Assembly (NCBI GenBank): GCA_964406445.1
Contig: CAYORU010000028.1
Location: 1-44,835, forward strand
Direction: 5' to 3'
From: SG8-30 sp964406445
GTDB taxonomy: Bacteria; Pseudomonadota; Gammaproteobacteria; Steroidobacterales; Steroidobacteraceae
Length of the DNA: 44,835 nt
The notes beneath the pieces are model-generated. The model did no database searches, was not told the origin of the DNA, and saw only the letters and a program-made list of their open reading frames with translations. The number at the start of each line of letters is the position of its first letter. Position 1 is the stretch's first letter. Below, one piece after another: positions 7,089 to 13,955 of the stretch. A program made the translations under genes and the position numbers.

Positions 7089-8312
7089 ATGGAAGTCTAT
7101 CTGGTCGGCGGCGCGATCCGGGACGAGCTGCTCGGCCTGCCGGTGCGGGAACGCGACTACGTCGTCGTCGGGGCCACGCCGGAGCAGATGCAGGCGCGGG
7201 GCTTCCGTCCCGTGGGTCGCGACTTCCCGGTGTTCCTGCACCCCGAGACGCACGAGGAGTACGCGCTCGCCCGCACCGAGCGCAAGACCGGCCCCGGCTA
7301 CCGCGGTTTCGAGGTCCACCACTCGCCCGAGGTCACGCTCGAGGACGACCTGCGCCGGCGCGACCTGACCATCAACGCGCTGGCGCGCGGCGGCGACGGC
7401 GCCATCGTCGACCCCTGGGGTGGCCGCGCGGACCTCGAGGCGCGCCTGCTGCGCCACGTCTCGCCGGCCTTCGCCGAGGACCCGGTGCGCATCCTCCGGG
7501 TCGCGCGCTTCGCCGCGCGCTTCGCGGGGCTCGGCTTCACCGTCGCGCCCGCGACGCTCGAGCTGATGCGCGGCATGGTCGAGGCCGGCGAGGCCGACGC
7601 GCTGGTGCCCGAACGGGTCTGGCAGGAGACGCAGAAGGCCCTCTGCGAGCCGCAGCCCGAGGCCTTCCTGGCGGTGCTGCGCGACTGCGGGGCGCTGGCG
7701 CGGGTCTTTCCCGAGCTGGACGCGCTGTGGGGAGTGCCGCAGCCCGAACGCTGGCATCCCGAGATCGACACCGGCGCCCACATGCTGCGGGTCATGCGCC
7801 AGGCGGCGCGGCTCTCGGACAGCCCGCGGGTGCGCTTCGCGGCGCTGGTGCATGACCTCGGCAAGGGAACCACCCCGCCGTCGCAGTGGCCGCGCCACAT
7901 CGGCCACGAGGAGCGCGGCGCCACGCTCGTGCGCCGGCTCGCCGACCGCCTCAGGATCCCGACCGACTACCGCCACCTCGCCGAGCTGACCGCGCGCTGG
8001 CACGGGCTCGTGCACCGGGCGCTCGAGCTGCGCGCCGCCACGGTGCTCGACCTGCTCGAGCGCTGCGACGCACTGCGCCGGCCGGAGCGCTTCCGCGAGT
8101 TCCTGCTCGCCTGCGAAGCCGACTTCCGCGGCCGGCCGGGCTGGGAGGGCCGGTCGTATCCGGAGGCGCAGCTGCTGCGCGAGGCGCTCGAGGCCGCGCT
8201 CGCCGTGAAGCTCGGGCCCGAGGAACGCCGCGGGCTGGACGGCGCCCGCATCGGCGAGGCGCTGCGCCGCATGCGGATCGCGGCGATCGGCGCGGCGGTG
8301 GAGCGCGGCTGA
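7089..8312 (+). CDS. cca: tRNA CCA-adding nucleotidyltransferase (multifunctional CCA protein)
   Basis: Builds or repairs the 3' CCA end of tRNAs. The 407-residue protein follows the E. coli multifunctional CCA enzyme closely: GGAIRD (7-12), GRDFPVFLHP, EEYALARTERK, DDLRRRDLTINAL. It continues into an HD-type phosphohydrolase domain with VHDLGKG near residue 255. The metal-binding DxD of class II nucleotidyltransferases reads E21-R-D23 here, a Glu where E. coli and Burkholderia have Asp. The ATG at 7089 matches the conserved family N-terminus (M-x-x-YLVGGA). It faces the divergent lipoprotein start six bases away, with no evident Shine-Dalgarno site. Confidence 0.94.
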   Translation: MEVYLVGGAIRDELLGLPVRERDYVVVGATPEQMQARGFRPVGRDFPVFLHPETHEEYALARTERKTGPGYRGFEVHHSPEVTLEDDLRRRDLTINALARGGDGAIVDPWGGRADLEARLLRHVSPAFAEDPVRILRVARFAARFAGLGFTVAPATLELMRGMVEAGEADALVPERVWQETQKALCEPQPEAFLAVLRDCGALARVFPELDALWGVPQPERWHPEIDTGAHMLRVMRQAARLSDSPRVRFAALVHDLGKGTTPPSQWPRHIGHEERGATLVRRLADRLRIPTDYRHLAELTARWHGLVHRALELRAATVLDLLERCDALRRPERFREFLLACEADFRGRPGWEGRSYPEAQLLREALEAALAVKLGPEERRGLDGARIGEALRRMRIAAIGAAVERG

Positions 8313-8325
8313 GCCGGGGCGCCGC

Positions 8326-9123
8326 TCAGGCGAAGTGGTAGACGATCACGCCGGCGAGGAGCAGCCGGTAGATCGTGAACGGCAGCAGCCCGACGCGCTC
8401 GATGAAGCGCAGCAGGACGTGGATGCACGCATAGCCGGTCACGGCCGACACCGCGACGCCGAGGCCGGTGGCGGTCCAGTCGACCGCGGCACCGGCGGAC
8501 AGCATCTTCAGGAACTCGTAGCCGCCGGCCATCGCGATGCCCGGCACCGAGAGCAGGAACGAGAAGCGCGCCGCCGCCGAGCGCGTCAGCCCGAGGGCGA
8601 GCCCGGCGGTGATGGTGATCCCCGAGCGCGAGGTGCCCGGCATCAGCGCGAGCGCCTGGGCGCAGCCGATCAGCAGCGCCTCGCGGATCCCGAGCGAGTA
8701 CTCGTCGCGCGACTGCCGGCCGAGCCGGTCGGCGACCCACATGAGCAGGCCGAAGCCCGCCAGCGTGCCCGCGACGAACAGCGGGTTGCGCAGGTGCGCC
8801 TCGATCAGCCCGCTGAAGCCGAGCCCGGCCAGCCCGACCGGCACGGTGCCGACGACGACGCACAGCGCCATACGCCCGTCCGCGTCGAGGCGGCGGTGCA
8901 CGAGGGAGCCGAGGCCCGAGCGGACCATCGCGGCGAGCGGCTTCCTGAAGTAGGTCACGACCGCGAGCAGCGTGCCGACGTGGACGGACACGTCGAAGGC
9001 GAGGCCCTGGTCTTGCCAGCCCAGGAAGTGCGGCACCAGGATCAGGTGTCCGGAGCTCGAGATGGGCAGGAACTCCGAGAGTCCCTGCACGATGGCGAGC
9101 ACGATGGCCTGTACCGCGTCCAC
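8326..9123 (-). CDS. uppP: Undecaprenyl-diphosphatase (UppP/BacA)
   Basis: An integral membrane enzyme that dephosphorylates undecaprenyl diphosphate, recycling the lipid carrier for peptidoglycan and other wall polymers. The 265-residue protein is mostly transmembrane and holds both signature motifs: EFLPISSSGHL near residue 17 and MPGTSRSG near residue 160. Translation starts at a GTG (9123) preceded by GAGGAG about ten bases upstream. It follows the MidA-like gene by 30 bp on the same strand, so they probably share a transcript, and it converges on cca with 13 bp between stops. Confidence 0.93.
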   Translation of the reverse strand: MDAVQAIVLAIVQGLSEFLPISSSGHLILVPHFLGWQDQGLAFDVSVHVGTLLAVVTYFRKPLAAMVRSGLGSLVHRRLDADGRMALCVVVGTVPVGLAGLGFSGLIEAHLRNPLFVAGTLAGFGLLMWVADRLGRQSRDEYSLGIREALLIGCAQALALMPGTSRSGITITAGLALGLTRSAAARFSFLLSVPGIAMAGGYEFLKMLSAGAAVDWTATGLGVAVSAVTGYACIHVLLRFIERVGLLPFTIYRLLLAGVIVYHFA

Positions 9124-9153
9124 TCTCCGTCTTCTCCTCGCGGCGCCTGGCGC

Positions 9154-10329
9154 CTACAGCCGGTCCGACAGGTCCCTGAAGCCGAAGCCGGCCAGCGGTC
9201 CAGCGACGCCCCGGGCCAGCGCCATCACCTTGAAGCGCTCGCCCATCTCCCCGGGCAGCAGCAGCATCTGCGCCGCCTGGCGCTCGGCGAGCGTGGCCAT
9301 GCCCGGGGCCTCGCCGCCACGCGCCAGTTCCTCGGCCAGCCCCGTCGCGAGCAGGAAGTGCGCCTGCGTCGCGAAGCCGGCCAGCTCGAGGCCGGCCGGG
9401 GCGGCCGCCTCGGCCACCGCCGTGAAGTCCACCCAGGCGGTGATGTCCTGCAGGCCTGGCCGCGCCAGCACGTCCTCGACCCGCCGGTGCCGGAAGAAGC
9501 CCGCCAGCGTCCCGCCGGCGCGCGACGGATGATAGTACTGCGCGCGCGGCAGGCCGTAGTCCACGAACAGCATCACGCCCTGCGCGAGTCCCGTCGCCAG
9601 GGTCGCGATCCAGGCCGGCAGCATCGGGCAGGTCTCGGACTCGAAGCCGGCGGGCCAGGGCCCGGCCCCGGCGAGCGCCGCGAGGCGGGCGGCGAGCCCG
9701 GCCGGCGCCGGGCGCGCAGCGAAGGCGAACCCGTCGCGGGCGGCGACGACGCCGAGCGTCTCGAAGGCTTCGCCGGTCCAGCGGAAGCGCTCGACCGGCA
9801 GCGCGTCGAGCACTTCGTTGGCGACCAGCACGCCGCGCCAGGCGTCGCCCGGCGGCGCGTCGAGCCACTCGACCCGCGGCAGGAGGCCGGGCACGCGCGC
9901 CGCGAGCGTGGCGCGCTGGCGCTCGCGCAGCTCGCCGCTCACCTCGAGGATGCGGTAGCGGTCCGGCGCGGCGCGGCGCGCCTCGAGCGCTGCGAGCAGG
10001 TCCGCGGCCAGCCGGCCGCTGCCCGCGCCCACCTCGAGCACGTCCCCGCCGCCGGTGCGCGCGAGCACCTCGGCCACCTGCGCGGCGAGGCAGCGGGCGA
10101 ACAGCGGCGTCAGCTCCGGGGCCGTGACGAAGTCTCCGTCCGCGCCGAACTTCCGCGCGCCGGCCGAGTAGTAGCCGAGGCCGGGCGCGTACAGCGCGAG
10201 GCGCATGAAACTGGAGAACGGAATCCAGCCGCCGGCTGCCTCGATCGCAGCGCGAATCGCCTCGGCGACCCGCCGCGAATGTAGCTCTTCGTCGGGCGAC
10301 AGCGCTGGCAGGCCGAGCGGCGTCAGCAT
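9154..10329 (-). CDS. SAM-dependent methyltransferase, MidA/NDUFAF7 family
   Basis: The 391-residue protein belongs to the family of mitochondrial MidA/NDUFAF7, which methylates an arginine of a complex I subunit. The bacterial target is not established. The SAM-binding motif is LEVGAGSGRLAADLL (from about residue 98), and the family's conserved ANEVLDALPVERF is at about 170-182. The N-terminal FSSFMRLALYAPGLGYYSAG block is also diagnostic. I chose the ATG at 10329 (MLTPLG). The frame extends 25 residues further but would enter the divergent pteridine reductase region. An NDUFA9-like gene lies about 3 kb away in the same window. Confidence 0.88.
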   Translation of the reverse strand: MLTPLGLPALSPDEELHSRRVAEAIRAAIEAAGGWIPFSSFMRLALYAPGLGYYSAGARKFGADGDFVTAPELTPLFARCLAAQVAEVLARTGGGDVLEVGAGSGRLAADLLAALEARRAAPDRYRILEVSGELRERQRATLAARVPGLLPRVEWLDAPPGDAWRGVLVANEVLDALPVERFRWTGEAFETLGVVAARDGFAFAARPAPAGLAARLAALAGAGPWPAGFESETCPMLPAWIATLATGLAQGVMLFVDYGLPRAQYYHPSRAGGTLAGFFRHRRVEDVLARPGLQDITAWVDFTAVAEAAAPAGLELAGFATQAHFLLATGLAEELARGGEAPGMATLAERQAAQMLLLPGEMGERFKVMALARGVAGPLAGFGFRDLSDRL

Positions 10330-10391
10330 GGCCGCCCGCCGTCGCGATCGGTTAAGGTGACGTGAACGCCCTCGAGTCCACCGGCCCCGCC

Positions 10392-11153
10392 ATGAACGAC
10401 CCAAGCCTTCCGCTCGCGGGCCAGGTGGCCCTGGTCACCGGCAGCGCGCGCCGGGTCGGCGCGGCGATCGTGCGGCGCTTCCACGCGGCCGGGGCCCGCG
10501 TCGTGGTTCACTACCGTTCGTCCTCCGGCGAGGCGGAAGCCCTGCTCGGCGAGCTGAACGCGGCGCGGCCAGGCTCGGCGGTCGGGCACGCGGCGGACCT
10601 GCTCGACCTCGCGGCCCTGCCCGGCATCGTCGCCGCCGCGGTGTCGGCCTTCGGCCGGCTCGACATCCTCGTCAACAACGCCTCCACGTTCTACCCGACA
10701 CCGGTCGGCGAAATCACGCCCGCGCACTGGGACGACCTGATGGGCACGAACCTGAAGGCGCCCCTGTTCCTGTCGCAGGCGGCGGCGCCCCTGCTCGCCG
10801 TGCAGGGCGGCCTGATCCTCAACATGGTGGACATCCACGGCCAGCGGCCGCTCAAGCGCCACCCGGTCTACTGCCCCGCGAAGGCGGGGTTGATCATGCT
10901 CACCCGCTCGCTCGCGCGCGAGCTCGGGCCGCGCGTGCGCGTGAACGGCATCGCGCCCGGCCCGGTGATGTGGCCGGAGGGAGAGATCGACGCCGCGCTC
11001 AAGGCGAAGATCGTCGAGCGGACCGCGCTGAAGCGGACCGGCTCGGCGGAGGACATCGCACGGGCTGCGCTCTTCTTCGCGGCCGAGGCGCCCTACGTGA
11101 CCGGGCAGATCCTCGCCGTCGACGGCGGGCGCAGCCTCGGCGGCGGCGCCTGA
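10392..11153 (+). CDS. folM: FolM/PTR1-type pteridine reductase (SDR)
   Basis: An NADPH-dependent short-chain dehydrogenase likely to reduce dihydrobiopterin/dihydrofolate-type pterins. The 253-residue form has the TGSARRVG cofactor loop (16-23), with the Arg-containing TGxxxRxG variant typical of pteridine reductases. The catalytic set is D147-Y160-K164, with Asp replacing the usual SDR Ser as in PTR1. NNAS and VDIHGQRPLKRHPVY also match FolM. The ATG at 10392 gives the usual family length. A GTG at 10362, with AAGG four bases ahead, is a real alternative and would add ten residues. folK and folB lie just downstream in opposite orientation, fitting a folate/pterin role. Confidence 0.85.
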   Translation: MNDPSLPLAGQVALVTGSARRVGAAIVRRFHAAGARVVVHYRSSSGEAEALLGELNAARPGSAVGHAADLLDLAALPGIVAAAVSAFGRLDILVNNASTFYPTPVGEITPAHWDDLMGTNLKAPLFLSQAAAPLLAVQGGLILNMVDIHGQRPLKRHPVYCPAKAGLIMLTRSLARELGPRVRVNGIAPGPVMWPEGEIDAALKAKIVERTALKRTGSAEDIARAALFFAAEAPYVTGQILAVDGGRSLGGGA

Positions 11154-11161
11154 GCCACGGC

Positions 11162-11656
11162 TCAATCGCGCTCCTCGAGTCCGACCGCGGTCATCGCCAC
11201 GCCCTCCTTCGGGAAGGCCTCCCACAGCTGCCCGAGCGTGCGGCCGAGCGTGGGGTGGAGCCGATCCGGCGCGAGCTCGGCCGCGGGCCCGAGCATGTAG
11301 GGCCGGCGCACGAGGTCCGGGCGCGGCAGCATCGCGCCGGGGAACTCGCCCACCGCGTCGCCGTAGAGCAGCACGTCGAGGTCCATGGTCCGCGGCGCCC
11401 ACTTGGGCGCGTCCCGCGGCCGGTCGCAGGCGGCCTCCGCGGCGTGCAGCCGCTCGAGCACCGCCTCGAGCGGCAGCGCCGCGTCGAAAGCGACGACCAG
11501 GTTGATGAAGTCCTCGCCCTCGAAGCCCGCCGCCGGGTTGCGCCAGGCGGTCGAGACCCGCAGTCGGGGCCAGGTCTCGCGCAGCAGGCCGAGCGCCCGG
11601 CGCAGGTTCTCGCGCGGCCGGACGTTGCTGCCGGCCGCGACGAGCACTTCAGGCAC
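11162..11656 (-). CDS. folK: 6-hydroxymethyl-7,8-dihydropterin pyrophosphokinase (HPPK)
   Basis: Transfers pyrophosphate from ATP to hydroxymethyldihydropterin in folate biosynthesis. The 164-residue protein has the expected N-terminus (LVAAGSN), the WRNPA strand and the magnesium-binding block RTMDLDVLLYG with D92 and D94 (commonly RTLDLDLLLYG). Translation begins at a GTG at 11656, which lies inside the last codons of folB. The two genes overlap by 8 bp, so folK is probably translationally coupled to folB. Confidence 0.92.
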   Translation of the reverse strand: MPEVLVAAGSNVRPRENLRRALGLLRETWPRLRVSTAWRNPAAGFEGEDFINLVVAFDAALPLEAVLERLHAAEAACDRPRDAPKWAPRTMDLDVLLYGDAVGEFPGAMLPRPDLVRRPYMLGPAAELAPDRLHPTLGRTLGQLWEAFPKEGVAMTAVGLEERD

Positions 11657-12017
11657 CGTCGAGGTCCTCGCGGCGCCGCTCGATGATCACGCCGACGTCC
11701 TTCGAGTGGCGGATCGCGCCCGGCTTGTGCAGGGTCAGCTTGACGCGCTCGACGTCGAACTCGCGCAGGATCAGCCGCGCGATCTCCTCGGCGAGGGTCT
11801 CGACCAGCTGGAAGCGGCTCTCCTCGATGAAGGCCAGCACCCGCTTGGCGACGCCCTTGTAGTTGAGCGTGTCCTGGATCGAGTCGGTGCGCGCCGCGCG
11901 GCGGATGTCGACGGACATCTCGAGGTCGATCGCGACCGTCTGCTTGACCTCGCGCTCCCAGTCGAAGATGCCGATCACCGTCTCGGTGGTCAGTTCCTTG
12001 AGGAATATCGTGTCCAT
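11649..12017 (-). CDS. folB: Dihydroneopterin aldolase
   Basis: Cleaves dihydroneopterin to hydroxymethyldihydropterin and glycolaldehyde, the step before FolK. The 122 residues fit the family length. Conserved elements are the IGIFDWERE block, LNYKGVAKRV, the active-site Glu in LVETLAEEIA, and the catalytic Lys in TLHKPGAI. The ATG at 12017 has GAGG five bases upstream. It lies 34 bp after tsaD and overlaps folK by 8 bp, suggesting a tsaD-folB-folK transcript. In Pseudomonas a plsY gene usually lies between tsaD and folB; it is absent here. Confidence 0.93.
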   Translation of the reverse strand: MDTIFLKELTTETVIGIFDWEREVKQTVAIDLEMSVDIRRAARTDSIQDTLNYKGVAKRVLAFIEESRFQLVETLAEEIARLILREFDVERVKLTLHKPGAIRHSKDVGVIIERRREDLDGA

Positions 12018-12051
12018 GGCTGCCTCGTTCGCGGATTCCGGGCGCGCGGAG

Positions 12052-13095
12052 TCAGCGCGCGGGCGGTGCGAGCTGGTCGAGCGGCCAGCGCGCGCGGGCC
12101 CTGAGCGCCAGTCCGCCGCGCTCGCCGGCCTGCAGCCGGAGTCCGCCGGCCAGGGCGATCATCGCGGCGTTGTCCGTGCAGAATCCGGGCCGCGGATAGT
12201 ACACGCGCGCCCCGCGCGCCGCCGCGGCTTCGGCGAGCTCGGCGCGCAGCCGCCGGTTCGCGCCCACGCCGCCGGCGATCACCAGCCGCGCCCGGCCGGT
12301 CGCCTCGAGCGCCCGCAGGGCCTTGCCGACCAGCGTGTCGACGACGGCGGCCTCGAAGCCGCGGGCGAGGTCGGCCCTGCCCTGCTCGTCGAGCGGCGCC
12401 TCGCGCACCGCGAGCATCGCGGCGGTCTTGAGCCCGCTGAAGCTGAAGTCGAGTCCGGGTCGGTCGAGCATGGGGCGCGGGAAGTCGTAGCGGCCCGCGC
12501 GGCCGCGCTCGGCCAGCGCCGCGAGCGCCGCGCCGCCCGGGTAGCCGAGCCCGAGCAGCTTGGCGGTCTTGTCGAAGGCCTCGCCGGCGGCGTCGTCGAG
12601 CGACTCGCCGAGGATCCGGTAACGGCCCACCCCCTCCACGTCCACGAGCAGGGTGTGGCCCCCGGAGACCAGCAGCGCGACGAACGGGAATTCCGGGGGG
12701 TCTTCCTCGAGCATCGGCGCGAGCAGGTGCCCCTCGAGGTGGTGGACGCCGATGACCGGGACGCCCCAGGCGTAGGCCAGGCTCTCTGCCACCGCGGCCC
12801 CGACCATCAGCGCCCCGACCAGCCCGGGACCGGCCGTGTAGGCCACGCCGGACAGGGCCTCCGGCCGCGTGTCGGCCGCCCCGAGCACCGTCCGGATCAT
12901 CGGCAGCAGCCGGCGGATGTGGTCGCGGGAGGCCAGTTCCGGCACCACCCCGCCGAAGGCCCGGTGCAGGTCGAACTGGCTGAACACCTCGTGCGCCAGC
13001 AGCCCCGCGTCCGCGTCCCACACCGCCGCCGCCGTCTCGTCGCAGGACGACTCGATCCCCAGCACGCGGAACGGGGCCGGGGAGACAGGGGACAT
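12052..13095 (-). CDS. tsaD: tRNA N6-threonylcarbamoyladenosine transferase TsaD
   Basis: Catalytic subunit that transfers threonylcarbamoyl to A37 of ANN-decoding tRNAs, acting with TsaB and TsaE. The 347-residue protein opens with LGIESSCDETAAAV (ASKHA-type nucleotide site), carries the metal-binding HxxxH in HHLEGH (H119 and H123), SGGHT, FSFSGLKTA, and ends with GGVGANRRL and CTDNAAMIA. The ATG at 13095 fits the family N-terminus; the longer open frame to 13194 crosses the rpsU promoter. The first ten bases of the gene can pair with an upstream copy in its own leader, as described for 13086-13160. Divergent from rpsU, as in many proteobacteria. Confidence 0.94.
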   Translation of the reverse strand: MSPVSPAPFRVLGIESSCDETAAAVWDADAGLLAHEVFSQFDLHRAFGGVVPELASRDHIRRLLPMIRTVLGAADTRPEALSGVAYTAGPGLVGALMVGAAVAESLAYAWGVPVIGVHHLEGHLLAPMLEEDPPEFPFVALLVSGGHTLLVDVEGVGRYRILGESLDDAAGEAFDKTAKLLGLGYPGGAALAALAERGRAGRYDFPRPMLDRPGLDFSFSGLKTAAMLAVREAPLDEQGRADLARGFEAAVVDTLVGKALRALEATGRARLVIAGGVGANRRLRAELAEAAAARGARVYYPRPGFCTDNAAMIALAGGLRLQAGERGGLALRARARWPLDQLAPPAR

Positions 13096-13160
13096 CGTCC
13101 TGGAGCTTGATCCTGGCCTGGGCGGCCAAACTGCAGGGGAATGTCCCCTGTTTTCCCCTG
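13086..13160 (-). promoter_or_regulatory. Alternative-stem leader over the tsaD start codon
   Basis: In the tsaD mRNA sense, two CAGGGGA copies (13154-13160 and 13144-13150) are followed by a complementary TCCCCTG (13134-13140). About 40 bases later comes the start codon region ATGTCCCCTG (13086-13095). The second copy, CAGGGGACAT, can form either a tight 7-bp hairpin with 13134-13140 or a perfect 10-bp helix with the start codon region. It cannot do both, so this could act as an on/off switch for translation. No regulator or ligand is visible, and no clear tsaD promoter was found to prove the leader is transcribed. Confidence 0.35.
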
Positions 13161-13171
13161 CTTCCCTTGTT

Positions 13172-13200
13172 TTGCTTTCCGGGCCCGACATCACTACAAT
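13172..13200 (+). promoter_or_regulatory. Sigma70-like promoter of the rpsU-yqeY-dnaG-rpoD operon
   Basis: TTGCTT (13172-13177), a 17-bp spacer and TACAAT (13195-13200, five of six consensus bases). Transcription would start near 13207, about 50 bases before rpsU. It is placed where the macromolecular synthesis operon promoter is expected. Confidence 0.6.
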
Positions 13201-13256
13201 TTCCGGCTCTTTCCCCCGGGCAGGCCGGGGGCTGGATGGTCAGTTTCGAGGTCCGA

Positions 13257-13469
13257 ATGCCCAGCGTCCGCATCCGTGAGAACGAGTATTTCGACGCCGC
13301 GCTGCGTCGCTTCAAGCGTGCCTGCGAGAAGGCTGGCGTGCTGACCGAATTGCGTCGCCGCGAATTCTACGAGAAGCCCACCCAGGAGCGTAAGCGCAAG
13401 AAGGCCGCGGCCGTGAAGCGGCACCTGAAGCGCCTGGCGCGCGAAGGGATGCGCGGCGCCGCACGCTGA
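13257..13469 (+). CDS. rpsU: 30S ribosomal protein S21
   Basis: The 70-residue, strongly basic protein begins MPSVRIRENE and contains FDAALRRFKRACEKAG and the Arg/Lys-rich C-terminus typical of S21. That protein helps the 30S subunit engage the Shine-Dalgarno sequence of mRNAs. The ATG at 13257 has GAGG five bases upstream. Open frame further upstream (to 13107) is promoter sequence. First gene of the rpsU-yqeY-dnaG-rpoD operon. Confidence 0.96.
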   Translation: MPSVRIRENEYFDAALRRFKRACEKAGVLTELRRREFYEKPTQERKRKKAAAVKRHLKRLAREGMRGAAR

Positions 13470-13480
13470 TCCGGGGCCCG

Positions 13481-13927
13481 ATGTCCCTCAAGGCCCGCAT
13501 CACCGAGGACATGAAGAACGCGATGCGCTCGGGCGAGAAGGATCGCCTCGGGCTCATCCGCATGCTGCAGGCCGGCATCAAGCAGCGCGAGGTCGACGAG
13601 CGCATCCAGCTCGACGACGCGCAGGTCCTCGCGGTCATCGACAAGATGATCAAGCAGCGCAAGGACTCGGTCGCGCAGTTCGAGGCCGGCGGCCGCGCCG
13701 ACCTGGTCGCGAAGGAAAGCGCCGAGATCGCCTGGCTCGCGGACTACCTCCCGGCGCAGCTGTCCGAGGCCGAGCTCGACGCGCTGGTCAAGGCGGCCAT
13801 CGCCGAGTCCGGCGCCGCCTCGCTCAAGGACATGGGCAAGGTGATGGCGCTCGTGAAGCCGAAGGCGCAGGGCCGCTGCGACATGGGCGCGCTCTCCGCG
13901 AGGATCAAGGCCGCGCTCGGCGGCTGA
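13481..13927 (+). CDS. yqeY: GatB/YqeY domain protein
   Basis: A 148-residue helical protein related to the C-terminal tail domain of the GatB amidotransferase subunit, proposed to bind tRNA. The exact function is not established. The sequence LKARITEDMKNAMRSGEKDRLGLIRML at the N-terminus and the GxGKVMA-type end (DMGKVMALVKPKAQGRCDMGALS) are diagnostic. It starts 11 bp after rpsU and ends 28 bp before dnaG, the usual position between rpsU and dnaG in many proteobacteria. Confidence 0.93.
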   Translation: MSLKARITEDMKNAMRSGEKDRLGLIRMLQAGIKQREVDERIQLDDAQVLAVIDKMIKQRKDSVAQFEAGGRADLVAKESAEIAWLADYLPAQLSEAELDALVKAAIAESGAASLKDMGKVMALVKPKAQGRCDMGALSARIKAALGG

Positions 13928-13955
13928 CCCGAACCCAGCGCTCTCCGGGGGGCAG

